Assembly (NCBI GenBank): GCA_026545765.1
Contig: CM048839.1
Span: forward strand, 44,004,677 to 44,068,676
Length of the DNA stretch: 64,000 nucleotides
Origin: Plantago major
Lineage: Eukaryota; Streptophyta; Magnoliopsida; Lamiales; Plantaginaceae
Direction of reading: 5' to 3'
Shown here: piece after piece, positions 34,693 through 45,994 of the stretch
How the letters are laid out: every line of letters begins with the position of its first letter
How positions within the stretch are numbered: position 1 is the first letter of the stretch
Notes under the pieces: generated by a model
Database searches by the model: none
Told to the model about the DNA's origin: nothing
Seen by the model: the letters and a program-made list of their open reading frames with translations, nothing else
Position numbers and translations under genes: made by a program

Positions 34693-34722
34693 CCCGTCGA
34701 GTATCGACGGGCCATTAACTAG
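34693..34722 (+). other. Helitron 3' terminus: hairpin plus CTAG
   Basis: Stem CCCGTCGA (34693-34700) and TCGACGGG (34704-34711) with loop GTA, then CATTAACTAG ending at 34722 and a T target base. This is the textbook Helitron 3' end. Confidence 0.92.
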
Positions 34723-34990
34723 TTATATACTATAAAATTCTTAAAATAAAGTAATAGAATAGTATAATTAATTAGCAAAGTAGAAAATTTTTAACTGATT
34801 TTTGCATTCACTCTTCAGATAAATCTATCTAGTGAATTTAATTGAACTTGGACTTTAGATAAATCAATACAGTTCGAGTTAAGAACCAATTAAAGTTAAA
34901 AAGGGGTTTTAATAGTCACAAATCGGGTAATGAGGTCGATATTTAATACTAATACTCTTTATGTATGTGGTATGTAAAACATGAAGTATA
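34723..34990. other. AT-rich intergenic DNA, no feature seen
   Basis: Sequence between the Helitron end and the Tat-type element. Its boundary CTTTA (34991-34995) is the left target copy of the latter. Confidence 0.6.
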
Positions 34991-34995
34991 CTTTA

Positions 34996-35851
34996 TGATG
35001 TGGGGTAAATCCGGTTAAGTCAAATTCCAAGGTCAAGAGCGTAGTTCAGAAAAGTCCAGTGGTCAGTTCGTGTGGTTGGGATCGTTTTAGTTCTCGGGTC
35101 CGGCAAGAGCTTAGTAGTTTGGTCCGGCAAACTGGGGTCCGGCAAGGTTGGGGGTCCGGCAAGAGCAACCTGGGTCCTTGAGCTAGATCTAGAGTCCGGC
35201 TTCAGCTTGGTCCGGAGTTCTATGAACCCGGATAAGGCACTTCTCAGTTCAGTTCAACGATGGTCCGTCTCCGGGTATGGGCCGGCAAAGTTTTGATCCG
35301 GACTTCTCCTGGGAACAAAGGGAAGGGGTTAGACCCTTTTGGGCCGGCCTGCCTTGGGCAGTCCGGAACTAAGACTCAACTTGTGTAACGGGCTAATCGA
35401 GTTATCTCGGACCCGAAAGTTAGAGAGTAGATTTTTGAGTGGTAGTTGCGTACCTTAATGAGTAGTAAATGCGGGCTATTTATAGAGGAAGCTTGGGGGA
35501 CAGGCTGTCTGAATTCCCGGGATCTTGTCGGCTTGGCGACAGCGCGCCACGTGGTCTCGGAGGTAGGTGGCGCGTTTATCTCACGTTAGTAATGGCGGAC
35601 TTCCTGCTGGCGGACCTTTTGTAGAGACAGAAGTCCGTTAAGACCTCAATGTCGGGCCTTTTGGGTACTTTTCTTTTAGGACTTGTTTCTTGTTCTGGAA
35701 CTTTGCTGGTGCCGGTCCTTATGTTTGTCTTGTGTCGGGCTTTCCTTCTGGGTGGCGGACTTGACTTATCGGACCGTGGCTAAAAGCGTTTCTCGAGTTC
35801 TTGGATGGTAGAAAGGTCTAATTCGTTGGAGGGACTTATATGTCCATATCA
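34996..35851 (-). repeat. 3' LTR of the Tat-type element
   Basis: 856 bp. A TATAAATA box on the minus strand lies at 35477-35484. It is rich in repeated GGTCCGGCAAG words (35095-35170). Confidence 0.92.
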
Positions 35852-35875
35852 TAAGTCCCCCCCAGTTTCCAAGTA
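35852..35875 (-). other. Polypurine tract of the Tat-type element
   Basis: The minus strand reads CTGGGGGGGGACTTA right before the 3' LTR. A similar G-run beside GGAACTTGG recurs at 36428-36450. Confidence 0.8.
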
Positions 35876-36060
35876 TCTGAGTAAAAGATAGTTGTGAAAT
35901 TCTTTAGAATTGGTCCGTCGTGACTGGTGTTTTTCCCGATGGTAAACACGGGCTCGTAGTATTCGTCACAAATGAGAGGCCCAAAGGACGGCCCAAGCCC
36001 AGGCCCAATAGGTTGGTGTCATCAGGCTGATGTGGCGAGATTTGATTGGACCTCTCTCTT

Positions 36061-36068
36061 TATAAATA
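36061..36068 (+). promoter_or_regulatory. TATA box candidate 1, antisense to the element
   Basis: TATAAATA on the plus strand, followed by a CT-rich stretch (TTTCTTTCGTTTCTTCCTTCC) and an ATG at 36136. Promoter function is inferred. Confidence 0.35.
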
Positions 36069-36600
36069 CTAGATCTCTCAGCTTAAAATCTGGCTCTGTT
36101 TTTTGGTTTCTTTCGTTTCTTCCTTCCGTCTGAAAATGGTCCGTGACAATTTTTTGATGGTCGGTCCTTTTTCTTATCTTCTGACGTACATGAACCGTGC
36201 TGTTTTTCTCTCTAAGGTCTCTTGGTTTGACGGGCCTTTCTTCTTGAGTGTTGGTCCGTCCTCCGTTTTAATTATCTGAGGGCTACGCTTCTCCGTCTCG
36301 TCTGCCTCTTCCACTATTCACCATTTTCTACGTTCTCGTTACTTTGAAAATGGTGGTGGTGGAAGAGGTGGACTTGTCGTAGATTGTCCGCCTAATCAGG
36401 AGTTATTCGTTTGGTTACAGTATACTAGTCCCCCCAAGTTCCGGACTTGGTAAAAAATGCCAAGGTGGGAACTTGATAAATAGAAGTCCGCCGTGAGAAG
36501 CGAGCGCAATCTTGGCGTTTTAAGGCGAATTATTCTGTGTCCCTTAATCTTAGCCGTTGGATGGAGGACACGTGGCACGATCACAGTGATTTAATGTCAC

Positions 36601-36608
36601 TATATATA
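36601..36608 (+). promoter_or_regulatory. TATA box candidate 2, antisense to the element
   Basis: TATATATA about 60 bp ahead of an ATG at 36663 that opens a short Ser/Arg-rich reading frame ending at 36806 (MSGSARRMSESARIAGRSVG). Confidence 0.35.
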
Positions 36609-36662
36609 GGTGGTGTGGTAAATCCGATTTTCTTACTTTTTATCCTCCTTTCTTGTTTTCTG

Positions 36663-36806
36663 ATGTCGGGATCTGCACGCAGGATGTCGGAATCCGCGAG
36701 GATTGCTGGCCGGTCCGTGGGTAGCCTAATCTTGGGTGAACTGTCTAGGGGCAATATGAATGTCGTGGAGGACTATGATTTTGCTGAACCGGGTGATCCT
36801 AGGTAA
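36663..36806 (+). CDS. Short antisense ORF in the Tat-type element, unrecognised
   Basis: 47 residues from ATG 36663, Ser/Arg-rich at the start and acidic at the end. It sits behind TATA candidate 2 and ahead of the main accessory unit. It could be a truncated relative of that unit or a chance ORF. Confidence 0.25.
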   Translation: MSGSARRMSESARIAGRSVGSLILGELSRGNMNVVEDYDFAEPGDPR

Positions 36807-37381
36807 ACCTTTGGGTATATTGTGCTTGTGGGGAGAGACACCCGCCGGTCTATTCTGGTTCCGGGACCATGGATGATCCTATTATTCTCGACCCCGAAGG
36901 TGATCCTGCTTTGTGCCCGGTGGTGTTTACAAGGTTGGCTAAGGAGAGGAGCAATCAGATTCAGTTGAGGATGCATGCGTGGGCTGAAAATTGAAGGTTC
37001 GAATCTCTGGAAGTCGTTGAATGAAGGTGGGGTATGCCCCGTTATTTGTATTGTCCATTTTGTAGTACTTTCCCGTTGTATGGGCCTCGGGCCTTAAAAG
37101 TGTTGTACTTTTTATGAATATTGCTGAAATGAAACCAGAATCGTATTTTGTTGCTGAAGTCGGTCTCTTGCCTGTGGGTTTAATGGTCCTTCATAATTTC
37201 GTAAAGACCCGTCATCTGAATTTGCCAGGTGATTCGGTTTAAATAATTCGAACCCAATCGTGATTCCGACGTTTTTAGAACGGTTTAGGCCGGTTTGATT
37301 TGTAATCACTACAATCCCGTGGATCGATGCAATGGTTGGATCGAGGGCCCATGGGCCTGGTTCGACCGGCCCAGTAACTTC

Positions 37382-37712
37382 TATAAATACTGCCGACTGT
37401 CCGTCATTTTGCATTTTTTACGTTCGCGAAAATTTACCTAGAGAGATAAAGAGACCGTCGTCCATCTGGTGAGAGAAGCCCCTGTGTGCCCGCGAGCTTG
37501 TGTGTAGTTCGAGATCCGCTGCTATTTCCTTGAAACAAGTAAGTTCTTTATTATGGCATTTTACTTCTGTCGGCCCTTATTTCTTTTGTCGGTCCGTAGG
37601 TCTGTAGATAAAAAATAGGGTAGAGGACCGAGGTTGGGGCTTAGGTTTATTTAAATCGTTTCTCTTATTCCTGTAGACTCCCCATCTCGGTCCTTTTCGC
37701 CGTTATTTCGGT
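37382..37712 (+). promoter_or_regulatory. Promoter and leader of the antisense accessory unit
   Basis: TATAAATA at 37382-37389 is followed by about 320 bp of leader. Within the leader a GTAAGT...TGTAG segment (37539-37676) has the look of a 5'-UTR intron with an AT/pyrimidine-rich 3' end. The ATG at 37713 comes 36 bp after that acceptor. This mimics the structure of plant gene promoters and lies antisense to the retrotransposon's own transcript. Confidence 0.5.
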
Positions 37713-40700
37713 ATGTCAAACCATGCTAGCGACTTGGGTGATCTTTTTGCAAATGAGGGTGAAGAAGTCATACAACCGGCGCCCATAATTAACCTGGACT
37801 CAGACCAAGGCTCTGAGGTGGATGAAGGACCGCCATCCCCATCTGAAGTCGAACTGGTGGGAGTTATTTCTAGCGGCGGAATCTTACGGTGCAAGGATTG
37901 AGCAAGTGGATCGAACCTCGTCAAGCGACCGTTATTCCTCGGGGCCTATTCATCCGAGGAACCCATATCCTTTATTTTCATGACGGTCGGGTACAATTTT
38001 AGAGCTACCCTTATGCGACGGATCCATTCACGATTTTGGTAGGGAGTTCATCCCATGAAGCGTATGCGACGTTCGTTGATAGAGGAATCTTCTTCTTGGG
38101 AAGGCAGTGAGTCACCGTTGTATTTTGATTCGAACCCCCCTATGAGGAGTAGGACCCCGAAGCGACCCTTGCGAGATCTCGAGGCTCAATCAGAGGCGGC
38201 TGCCTCAGAGGATTCGTCTAGTGGGGATTCGTCTTCGTCGGACACATCAGATGTGAGCTCGTCCGAGGATTCTTGGGGATCGGAATCGGATGAGGAAGGA
38301 GTGGCAGGTGAAAGACGCAGATCTGGTGAAGGGGCTAGTTCAAGCGGTGTCGGGAATGAAAACATTAATATCATGGATTCTGATGAAGAGGCCGGAGATG
38401 GGGAGGAGGGGCCTCAAGGTGTTAATCCTTGTCGGGCTTTGGTGGTGGTAGCTGAAGGTGTAACTCAGCGGCCAAGTAAACCGTCAAGGAGGATGTCGGC
38501 CAAGGAGTTGAAATCTTACAGGACCGGACCTATCTTGGGACTAAGGCCCGAGGCTGAGCAAAACGATGATGGCTTAATCCCTACTTGTACTTCCAGCGTG
38601 AAACCTCGGGACATTGTCAAACTCCGAGCGGTTTACGATGTCCCGGAAGATTATGAGATAGTTATCCCGGGACCCAATGATACTTTGTACAATCGCGAAG
38701 GTTACATGACCTTTCATGTACGGGCTTTTAAATGTGGATGGAGGCTTCCATGATTGATCCAATAGCGAATTTTCCGTTTCACCCGGTATGCCAAACCTGA
38801 CTTCGCCAACGCCCTTGGTAATATTATGTGTATGGGTGTCATTTTGGCTCTAAAGGGCGAGGAGTTTCGTTACGACAAAATGCTGGAGGCCTTCAGTCTT
38901 GCTGCTAGTCCCGGGATTCCTTTCTATTATTTCAACGCCCGTCGGGGGTATAAATTTTTGGATGGTTACGAGACTTCACATGGGTACAAATGGTGGCCCA
39001 AATATTTCTATGTAAAACATCCATCCGGTGACTGGAATCTGCCCCTGAATTTTCGGAGAGACAAGTTTTAGGCCCTGGCTCTGAAAAAGGTCCCGGCGTG
39101 GTTGAAGTCATTGAGGCCGTTGGAGTTTATTGAAGAGCAGGTGATTCGTACTTCGACTGGAGAAGAGCAGGTGGTGACGGAAAAGATATTTCCTCTGATT
39201 GGGACCCGGGGCTCAGCCAGTCTTCGTCATGACACCGATCCGGGTCTTAAATATGAAGAGGCCGCCGTGCTGGGGGTAGACGGGGGGGGATCCCACATTT
39301 TTTTATCCGTATGGTGTGGCGGTCCAGCCACATATGTGGCTCGCCAAACTAACTCCTAACCCCGTTTTTTGTAATAATAAAGAGGATTTAAGTAAGCGTT
39401 ACTCCGTTTTTCTGCAATGTTCCAAGTTAGTGGGAGTCGGACTTCTGATACTTATCTTCTCCATGCAGAGTATTGGATAATGTCGTCCGCCAAGAGGATT
39501 CTGGAGCTGAGAAACAAAGAGAAGGCCACCGAGCTTGAGAAGCTGAGGCAGGGAACCTCCAAGAAAACCCAATACAAGCCCGGGCCCCAAAAATTGCCCG
39601 ATGTGAATCATGCAAATATCATCAATCCGCAAACTGTTCCGGGCTCCCGGTCTAGCAAGTCAACTGAGCAGGTAATCGGGCACAAATTTATTTCAAAAAT
39701 AGCCTCCCGTGGCCATGGTTACTCGACCACCATTGGTGGTTCGAGGGTCCATGTTACTTCCCCTGTCCCTTTAACACGTAGCCAGGTGCAGGCTCAAGGT
39801 GAAAAATCTTTGGCGGAAGTACGGGCCGCCGATGAAGGAGGGGAAGGAGCAGGAGCCATCGAAGCAAAGTGCAGTTCTAGCCTTGCCGTTCCGGTAGATC
39901 AAAGTGCGTTGCGGGCTCTTTCTCATTCGGAGTTGACTGCAAGTTTGGAGACTGCCCTCCGGGCTCATGAGGCCGCGTTTCGGACGTGTTTTGACACAGT
40001 GAGTTCGTCTTAACTTGAGAATTGACTGGTCTTTTACCCTGTTTTTAGAACTGACTCCGGTCTTTTGCAGGTGTCGGCCCATGCTGTGGCTTTGAGAGAG
40101 GCGGAGGATGGTAGCTCTGCAAAATATAAGAAATTGCTGGAGGAGTCTGAGGCCAAGGTGAAGAAGCTAGAGGCCGAGAAGGCTGCACTTGAGCGAAGCC
40201 TCGAGTCTGAGAAGATGGCTACCAAAAGGGCCGATAAGGGGCTCGAGCTTCACGCCCGGGCCCGGAGCAAAATGGCGGAAGCTTTGGTGTCCAAGTGTAA
40301 GACGACTAGAATGGAGGCCGTGACGGACTTTTTGAGGTCTGATGCCTACTTTTTTCTGAGCCGGATGGATGCCGGATCTACTCGGACGGAGGCCTTTTTT
40401 GATTGTATTGGCCAGCTTCAATCTCTTGGTTTGTTGGATGAGGGTTTTGAAGTTACGGACGATAGGTTGGATATCCAAGCCAATCACGACGGAGTTACTG
40501 TGGACGACCCCAAACTCAAAGAGCCCGAGGATATGGGTGGAGACGAATTTTGGCCCGTCGTGGCATCTTGGTTGGATATGGAGAATACTCCTGCTCCTGT
40601 CTACCCGGCTTGGCTGCCCAAGGTGATGGAGGCCGGGATCATTGAGCACAGGAATTTTAGGGGTAATAACGCCAGGTTCCTTGATATTCCCGGTCCTATC

Positions 40701-40886
40701 AAGGATCATGAACAAGTCGAGGCCGATATCGAGATCGAAGGAGGGAAGGTTATAACCAGTAAATTTTGGAGAAGGGTGGAGAAGTCGGTCCCTCCTACTA
40801 TTGAAGGTGGTAACTCGGGCGAAGGGGGTCCTGCTGATCAGAGCAATGTCGGGGAACGGGAAAATCCCCCCCTTCCGGGAGTTTGA
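37713..40886 (+). pseudogene. Antisense accessory ORF region of the Tat-type element
   Basis: Coding-type sequence opposite in strand to gag-pol. It starts MSNHASDLGDLFANEGEEV at 37713. A strongly acidic Ser/Glu-rich part follows (38055-38440). A folded-looking domain (about 38580-39070) holds YDVPEDYEIVIPGPNDTLY, an RLP end and FYYFNARRGYKF, and resembles the plant 'putative gypsy-type transposon' (Transposase_28) family. A Lys/Glu coiled coil (40080-40230) precedes a C-terminal domain rich in acidic and aromatic residues up to TGA near 40886. A 72-bp GTGAG...TGCAG segment (39999-40070) looks like an intron. Extra ORFs in this position are known in Tat elements; their role is unknown. Broken in a few places. 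Confidence 0.65.
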
Positions 40887-41160
40887 ATAATAGGTTATAT
40901 TTCTCGTATTCGGGTTACTCCGGCCTGTGGAGGGTTCATATTTTTGACTTTCTTTTGCAAATATTGTAACACCGGTCATTCTAGGATCTTTGTTAGGACT
41001 TGGATGTAATTTTGTAGATCTTTGAATGACCGGGTCAACTGATGAAATGAAATGCATCTCTTCCCGCTATTTTTCCCATGCCTATTTTTGCTTCTTGCGT
41101 CGGCGATACTTTATGTCCTGGGTCTTCGTGAATCATGGCTCATCTGCCACAAGGCTTCAC

Positions 41161-42042
41161 TTTGGCTCGTAGTGAATGAGAGTCGGACTTTTTAGTCCTT
41201 GAGACACTTTGAATAGCATCCCGGACTTTGTGGGTCTCGGGTCTTCTGTCACTTTGAGGCTTTGGCTCGTAGTGAGTGAGTGTCGGACTTTTTAGTCCTT
41301 GAGACACTTTGAATAGAATCCCGGACTTTGTGGGTCTAGGGTCTTCTGTCACTTTGAGGCTTTGGCTCGTAGTGAGTGAGTGTCGGACTTTTTAGTCCTT
41401 GAGACACTTTGAATAACATCCCGGACTTTGTGGGTCTCGGGTCTTCTGTCACTTTGAGGCTTTGGCTTGTAGTGAGTGAGTGTCGGACTTTTTAGTCCTT
41501 GAGACACTTTGAATAACATCCCGGACTTTGTGGGTCTCGGGTCTTCTGTCACTTTGAGGCTTTGGCTCGTAGTGAGTGAGTGTCGGACTTTTTAGTCCTT
41601 GAGACACTTTGAATAGCATCCCGGACTTTGTGGGTCTCGGGTCTTCTGTCACTTTGAGGCTTTGGCTCGTAGTGAGTGAGTGTCGGACTTTTTAGTCCTT
41701 GAGACACTTTGAATAGCATCCCGGACTTTGTGGGTCTAGGGTCTTCTGTCACTTTGAGGCTTTGGCTCGTAGTGAGTGAGTGTCAGACTTTTTAGTCCTT
41801 GAGACACTTTGAATAACATCCCGGACTTTGTGGGTCTCGGGTCTTCTGTCACTTTGAGGCTTTGGCTCGTAGTGAGTGAGTGTCGGACTTTTTAGTCCTT
41901 GAGACACTTTGAATAACATCCCGGACTTTGTGGGTCTCGGGTCTTCTGTCACTTTGAGGCTTTGGCTCGTAGTGAGTGAGTGTCGGACTTTTTAGTCCTT
42001 GAGACACTTTGAATAACATCCCGGACTTTGTGGGTCTCGGGG
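41161..42042. repeat. 100-bp tandem repeat array, about 8.8 copies
   Basis: Units starting TTTGGCTCGTAGTGA recur at exactly 100-bp steps (41161, 41261, 41361 ... 41961), the last one partial. Copies differ at only a few positions (for example AATAGC, AATAAC or AATAGA) and no indels are seen. The array lies between the end of integrase and the 3' end of the antisense unit, the hypervariable 3' region known in Tat elements to seed satellites. Reading frames through it are artefacts of the repeat. Confidence 0.97.
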
Positions 42043-42219
42043 AGTTTCTTCTTGACACTTTGGGTCTGAGAAACTTTAAGATAATGTCCGCCATTTGCGG
42101 TGCGTATGGTTCTTCTTGCAAATAGTTGACAGAAAAAATAAATGCTTCATTATAATCGAATGGTAGGATTACATAGTAGCCAAAAGATGATACATATAAA
42201 AAGATCCTATACAATTGAA

Positions 42220-43253
42220 CTAGGCATAGTACTTCTGCAGATTCTTGGCGTTGCAAGTACGCTTGAGTGGTTTGCCGTCCATGCTTTCCAAAGCGTAGCT
42301 CCCATTGATACTTGCCCTTGTGAATTTGTAGGGACCTTCCCAGTTGGGTTCGAGTTTTCCGGTTGGTTTTAATATATCAGCCTTTCGTAGCACCAAGTCT
42401 CCAATCTGGAGATCCCTATTTTTCACATGTTTGTTGTAGGCCCTTGCCATGATAGCTTGGTATCCTAAGGTTCGAGCTAAGGCCGTACTTCTTTTGGTTT
42501 CGAGCATGTTGAGGTCGTACACTCTTTTGTTGTGGTTGTCCGAGGGAACATATCCTTGGATCCGGAAGGTGTTGATTGCGATTTCGGATGGGATTACAGC
42601 TTCGGATCCATACACCAAACTGAACGGTGTTTCCTGCGTGGCCGTTCTTGCCGTGGTACGATAAGCCCATAATACTCCTTCCAATTCATCAACCCAATCT
42701 CTCTTTGCGTCTCCCAGTCTCTTCTGAAGATCGTCGACGATGGTACGATTGGTTACCTCAGTTTGTCCATTGGCTTGGGGATATCCGACGGAAGTGAAGC
42801 ATTCGATCCCCATTTCTTCGCCAATCTTTGAGCTTGTGCGGAGAGCGCCGACCATTATGCAACTAGTATTCGTGGTAGGCCAAATCGACATGATAATTTC
42901 CAAAGGAAGTCCATGATCTTATTCTCTGAAATGGAGGCCGTTGCCTCGGCTTCTACCCATTTCGAGAAGTACTCTACGGCCACAATGAGAAATTTTTCCT
43001 TGGGTCCCTACAGGAAAGGTCCTCGATGTCCATTCCCCAGATCGAATGGACATGGGATAGTTGATGGTATCATTGGTATGGTAGGCTGATGGGGGATTCT
43101 CGCGAACCTTTGACATTCCGAGCATGATCGTGAGAATCTTCCGGCTTCCTTCTGCATTGCCGGCCAATAATAGCCATTTTTCTGAATTTTCTGGGCCAAG
43201 GCTCTTCCTCCTGAATGGTTTCCGCAACTTCCTAAATGGATCTCCTTCATCAC
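42220..43253 (-). pseudogene. Tat-type integrase (fossil)
   Basis: The N-terminal HHCC zinc region, with HLGSCGNHSGG and CSECQRFA, lies at 43100-43250. The core is only partly readable. The end of the core and the C-terminus are clear: GYPQANGQTEVTNRT (about 42730-42790), LEGVLWAYRTTARTATQETP (about 42610-42680) and a tail with ENWEGPYKF-type text near 42300-42350. It integrates the cDNA in active relatives. Here it is broken at a few places. Confidence 0.85.
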
Positions 43254-44627
43254 TGTACTGGCCTCAGACGGATCCAGGCATCGGAGGTGAGTTCCATCAT
43301 AGGACTTTCTATCTGATGCATGGAGAGGAAGTAGCGTTGGGATCTTCGTTGGACTCTTCTAGATTCAGTTGAATCACGGGGTAGAATCCCGTTCTGTAGG
43401 TAGTTCACGATGTCGCTCATCCAAGTGTTGTCGTTAGATATGACGCCCATGTTTATTATGACCTTGTTGGCAGTGAGGGTTGATTCATTGGCAGTCATAA
43501 GGACCACCGTACGGGTGTCAACAGCTCCGGAGGCCGTAGCCCATTTTGATAATCCGTCGGCAATAGTGTTTTTTGCTCGGTTGATCTTGGTCAGACTAAA
43601 CATGTCGAACGCTTTTTCTAACTCTTTAACTACCTTTAGATATTTGATCATTGAAGCACTTTTTGTCGTAAATTTGCCCGAGTACTGTTCCGTGATTAGC
43701 TGAGAGTCGGAGTAAGCTTTGAGTTTTTTGGCCATGACTGACTTGGCCATCTTCATTCCTGCTATCAGAGCCTCATACTCAGCTTCATTGTTTGTTACTG
43801 GAAATGTTAAGCGGATAGCATATTCCATCTGGGCTCTTTCCGGGCTGATCAGTAATAACCCCGTTCCACCTGCATGAGCGGCCGATGAACCGTCCACATA
43901 AAGTTCCCATATGTCCTTTTCTTCCGGACCGAGTTCTTTTGGGGTAAAAGCCACTCGTAGGGTTGGTTTATGTTTTAGGGCAGTCACGGGCGGCTCTCCT
44001 TCTGGTGGGGGAGGTAAGCTAGGACTTTCTTTTTCAGCGATAATCCATTCTGCCACGGGATCGACTTCCTGATTTTTTTCTTTATCCAGTTCAGGCACTT
44101 CTGTTGTTAATGTCAAAACCTGGCTTGTTGGTGAAATGTCTTTCGGGGCTTCACTGGGGGCTTGCTCATCTTTTTTTTTGTTTATCCTTGTGAGGTTCCA
44201 TGTTCCCCGGATATTCGGCTAGGAAATCAGCTAGGACCTGGGCTTTTTTGGCAGATGGAGCTTGGTACTCGATTGTATGATCTCCTAACTCAATCGTCCA
44301 TTTAGCCAACCTTCCTGACTTCGAGGCGTCACCTAAGACTTGTTTCAGTGGCTGGTTTGTGAGGACCACTATCTTGTGGGATCGGAAGTATGGCTTGAGC
44401 TTCCTGGAGGCCTCTACTAGACAATAGGCATACTTCTCTATTTCCATGTAGTTTTTCTCCGCCGTTCCCAATACTTTACTCAGGTAGTACACCGGAAGGT
44501 GTTCGTTCTTCTGTATGCGTACTAGGACGGAACTCACTACTTCAGGAGTGATGGCGAGATAGATGTACAATAGCTCTCCTTCTTCTGGTTTGGAAAGTAG
44601 AGGTGGGGAAGATAAATAGAGCTTCAA
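43250..44627 (-). pseudogene. Tat-type RNase H and second RNase H-like domain (fossil)
   Basis: The first RNase H of the RT unit lies at 44166-44627 (YYLSKVLGTAEKNYMEIEK, then a region ending ADFLAEYPG). The second RNase H-like domain lies at about 43480-43920, with WELYVDGSSAAHAGGTGLLL, NNEAEYEALIAGMKMA and an AYSDSQLI block, the D-E-D pattern of an extra RNase H as in the Tat lineage. Confidence 0.85.
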
Positions 44628-44661
44628 GTTCTCAAATGCCTCCTTGCACTCGTTGTTCCAT

Positions 44662-45807
44662 TCAAACTTGTCCGTTTTCCTTAGGATTTTGAAAAAAAGG
44701 GAGGTTCTTTTCAGCTGAACTGGAAATGAAGCGGCTAAGGGAAATAACCTTCCCTATGAGTCTCTGAACGTCCCTGAGTTTCTCCGGATGTGGAAGCTCC
44801 AATATGGCTTTTATCTTTTCAGGGTTTGCCTCGATCCCTCTCTGTGTCACCATGTACCCCAAGAATTTCCCTCCGGTTACTCCAAATGTGCATTTGGCTG
44901 TAATGAGTTTCATTCCGTATTTTCTTACTATGGCAAAACATCTTTCCAGATGGGGGATGTGATCAGAAGTCTCCTTGCTTTTCACCAGCATGTCATCTAC
45001 ATAAACCTCCATTGATTTGCCAATCTCTTCTTTGAACATCTGGTTCACCAATCTTTGGTAGGTGGCGCCAGCGTTTCGTAGGCCGAACGGCATGACCTTG
45101 AAACAGTATACTCCTCCTGCGGTGACAAAAGCGGTTTTTTTGATATCATGTTCAGCCATCTTGATTTGATAGAAGCCTTGAAAAGCATCCATGAAACTTA
45201 ACGGCACCGGCGTTGAGTCTACCAATTGATCAATTCTTGGCAAGGGATAGGGATCCTTTGGACGAAAGCGGTTGAAATTTGGTGAAATCATTGCACATCC
45301 TCCATTTTCCCGGACTTTTCTCTACTAGGACCACATTGCATATCCAATCAGAGTAATGAACCTCCTCAATGTGTCCTGCCTTGAGTAGTCGTTTTACTTC
45401 ATCTGCGATGATCTTGTTGTGGACAGGACCATGGTCTCTCTTCTTTTGTCGAATGGGTCGGACATTTGGATCAACGTGGATTCGTGTACAATGACTCGAG
45501 GATCTATACCGCTCAGATCTTCAGTTCCCCAGGCAAAAACATCGGCATTCTTTCTTAAGAAGGCAATCATTTTGATGGTTGTTTCTGCGTCCATTTCCGA
45601 GCCGATTTTCACTGTTTTTTCGGTACATCCTTCTTCAATTGGGATTTCCAAGATATCCTCGTGGGGGGCCATCCGGTTCTCATGAAAGAAGCTTTTGGTC
45701 GGCATTTCACCACGTGGTTCAGGGGGAATGACTTGATATTCATCGATTTTATCCTCGCATTCCCTGGCCGTTGCGGCCATTTTCTTTTTTTCTACGCCCA
45801 TTTTCAA
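44662..45807 (-). pseudogene. Tat-type reverse transcriptase (fossil)
   Basis: Contains the RT blocks FMDAFQGFYQIKMAEHD, KTAFVTAGGVYCFKVMPFGL, NAGATYQRLVNQMF and the catalytic YVDDMLVKSK (about 45000-45190), then a connection region with FLGYMVTQRGIEANPEKI. The upstream part carries a short acidic stretch and the FAWGTEDLSGIDP block before the RT proper. Confidence 0.88.
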
Positions 45808-45994
45808 CCAGTTAATTCCTTTCCTGGGAGGTCTTTCTCGCCTCTTCCTTCGGTTTTCTTGTTAGATAAAGAGGCATTGTTTCTTTGTTCTTCGGTCATC
45901 TTCTTCTCTCCTTATATCATATTCACTCCTAAAAGGCCGCGACGCCCTTCTAGTAGAGAATGTGTAGCATTCCCATGCTCTTCTCCGATCTCCA

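Larger units (their letters stand above)
30805..34722 (+). mobile_element. Helitron, about 3.9 kb, with decayed helicase
   Basis: The 5' end is TCTATACATTAAAAG at 30805 (or TCTATCTATAC at 30801), the usual plant Helitron start, preceded by A. The 3' end is CTAG at 34719-34722, followed by T, with an 8-bp-stem hairpin ending 7 bp upstream. Insertion between A and T without target duplication is the Helitron rule. The 3' third carries remnants of the Pif1-type helicase of RepHel (33780-34440) in the orientation expected for an element ending at 34722. The first 3 kb contains intron-like and exon-like stretches I cannot assign, and no Rep HUH motif was found. Confidence 0.85.

Noticed and set aside
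36537-40886. A captured or independent host gene inside the Tat-type element
   Set aside because: Antisense extra ORFs in this position are a known feature of the Tat lineage, and the visible domain resembles a gypsy-associated family; kept as part of the element.
41140-41952. Series of overlapping 67-70-residue minus-strand frames
   Set aside because: Generated by the 100-bp tandem repeat, whose period is not a multiple of three; the same text recurs in shifted frames.
41161-42042. CRISPR-like array
   Set aside because: The repeats are contiguous 100-bp units without unique spacers, in a eukaryotic retrotransposon.
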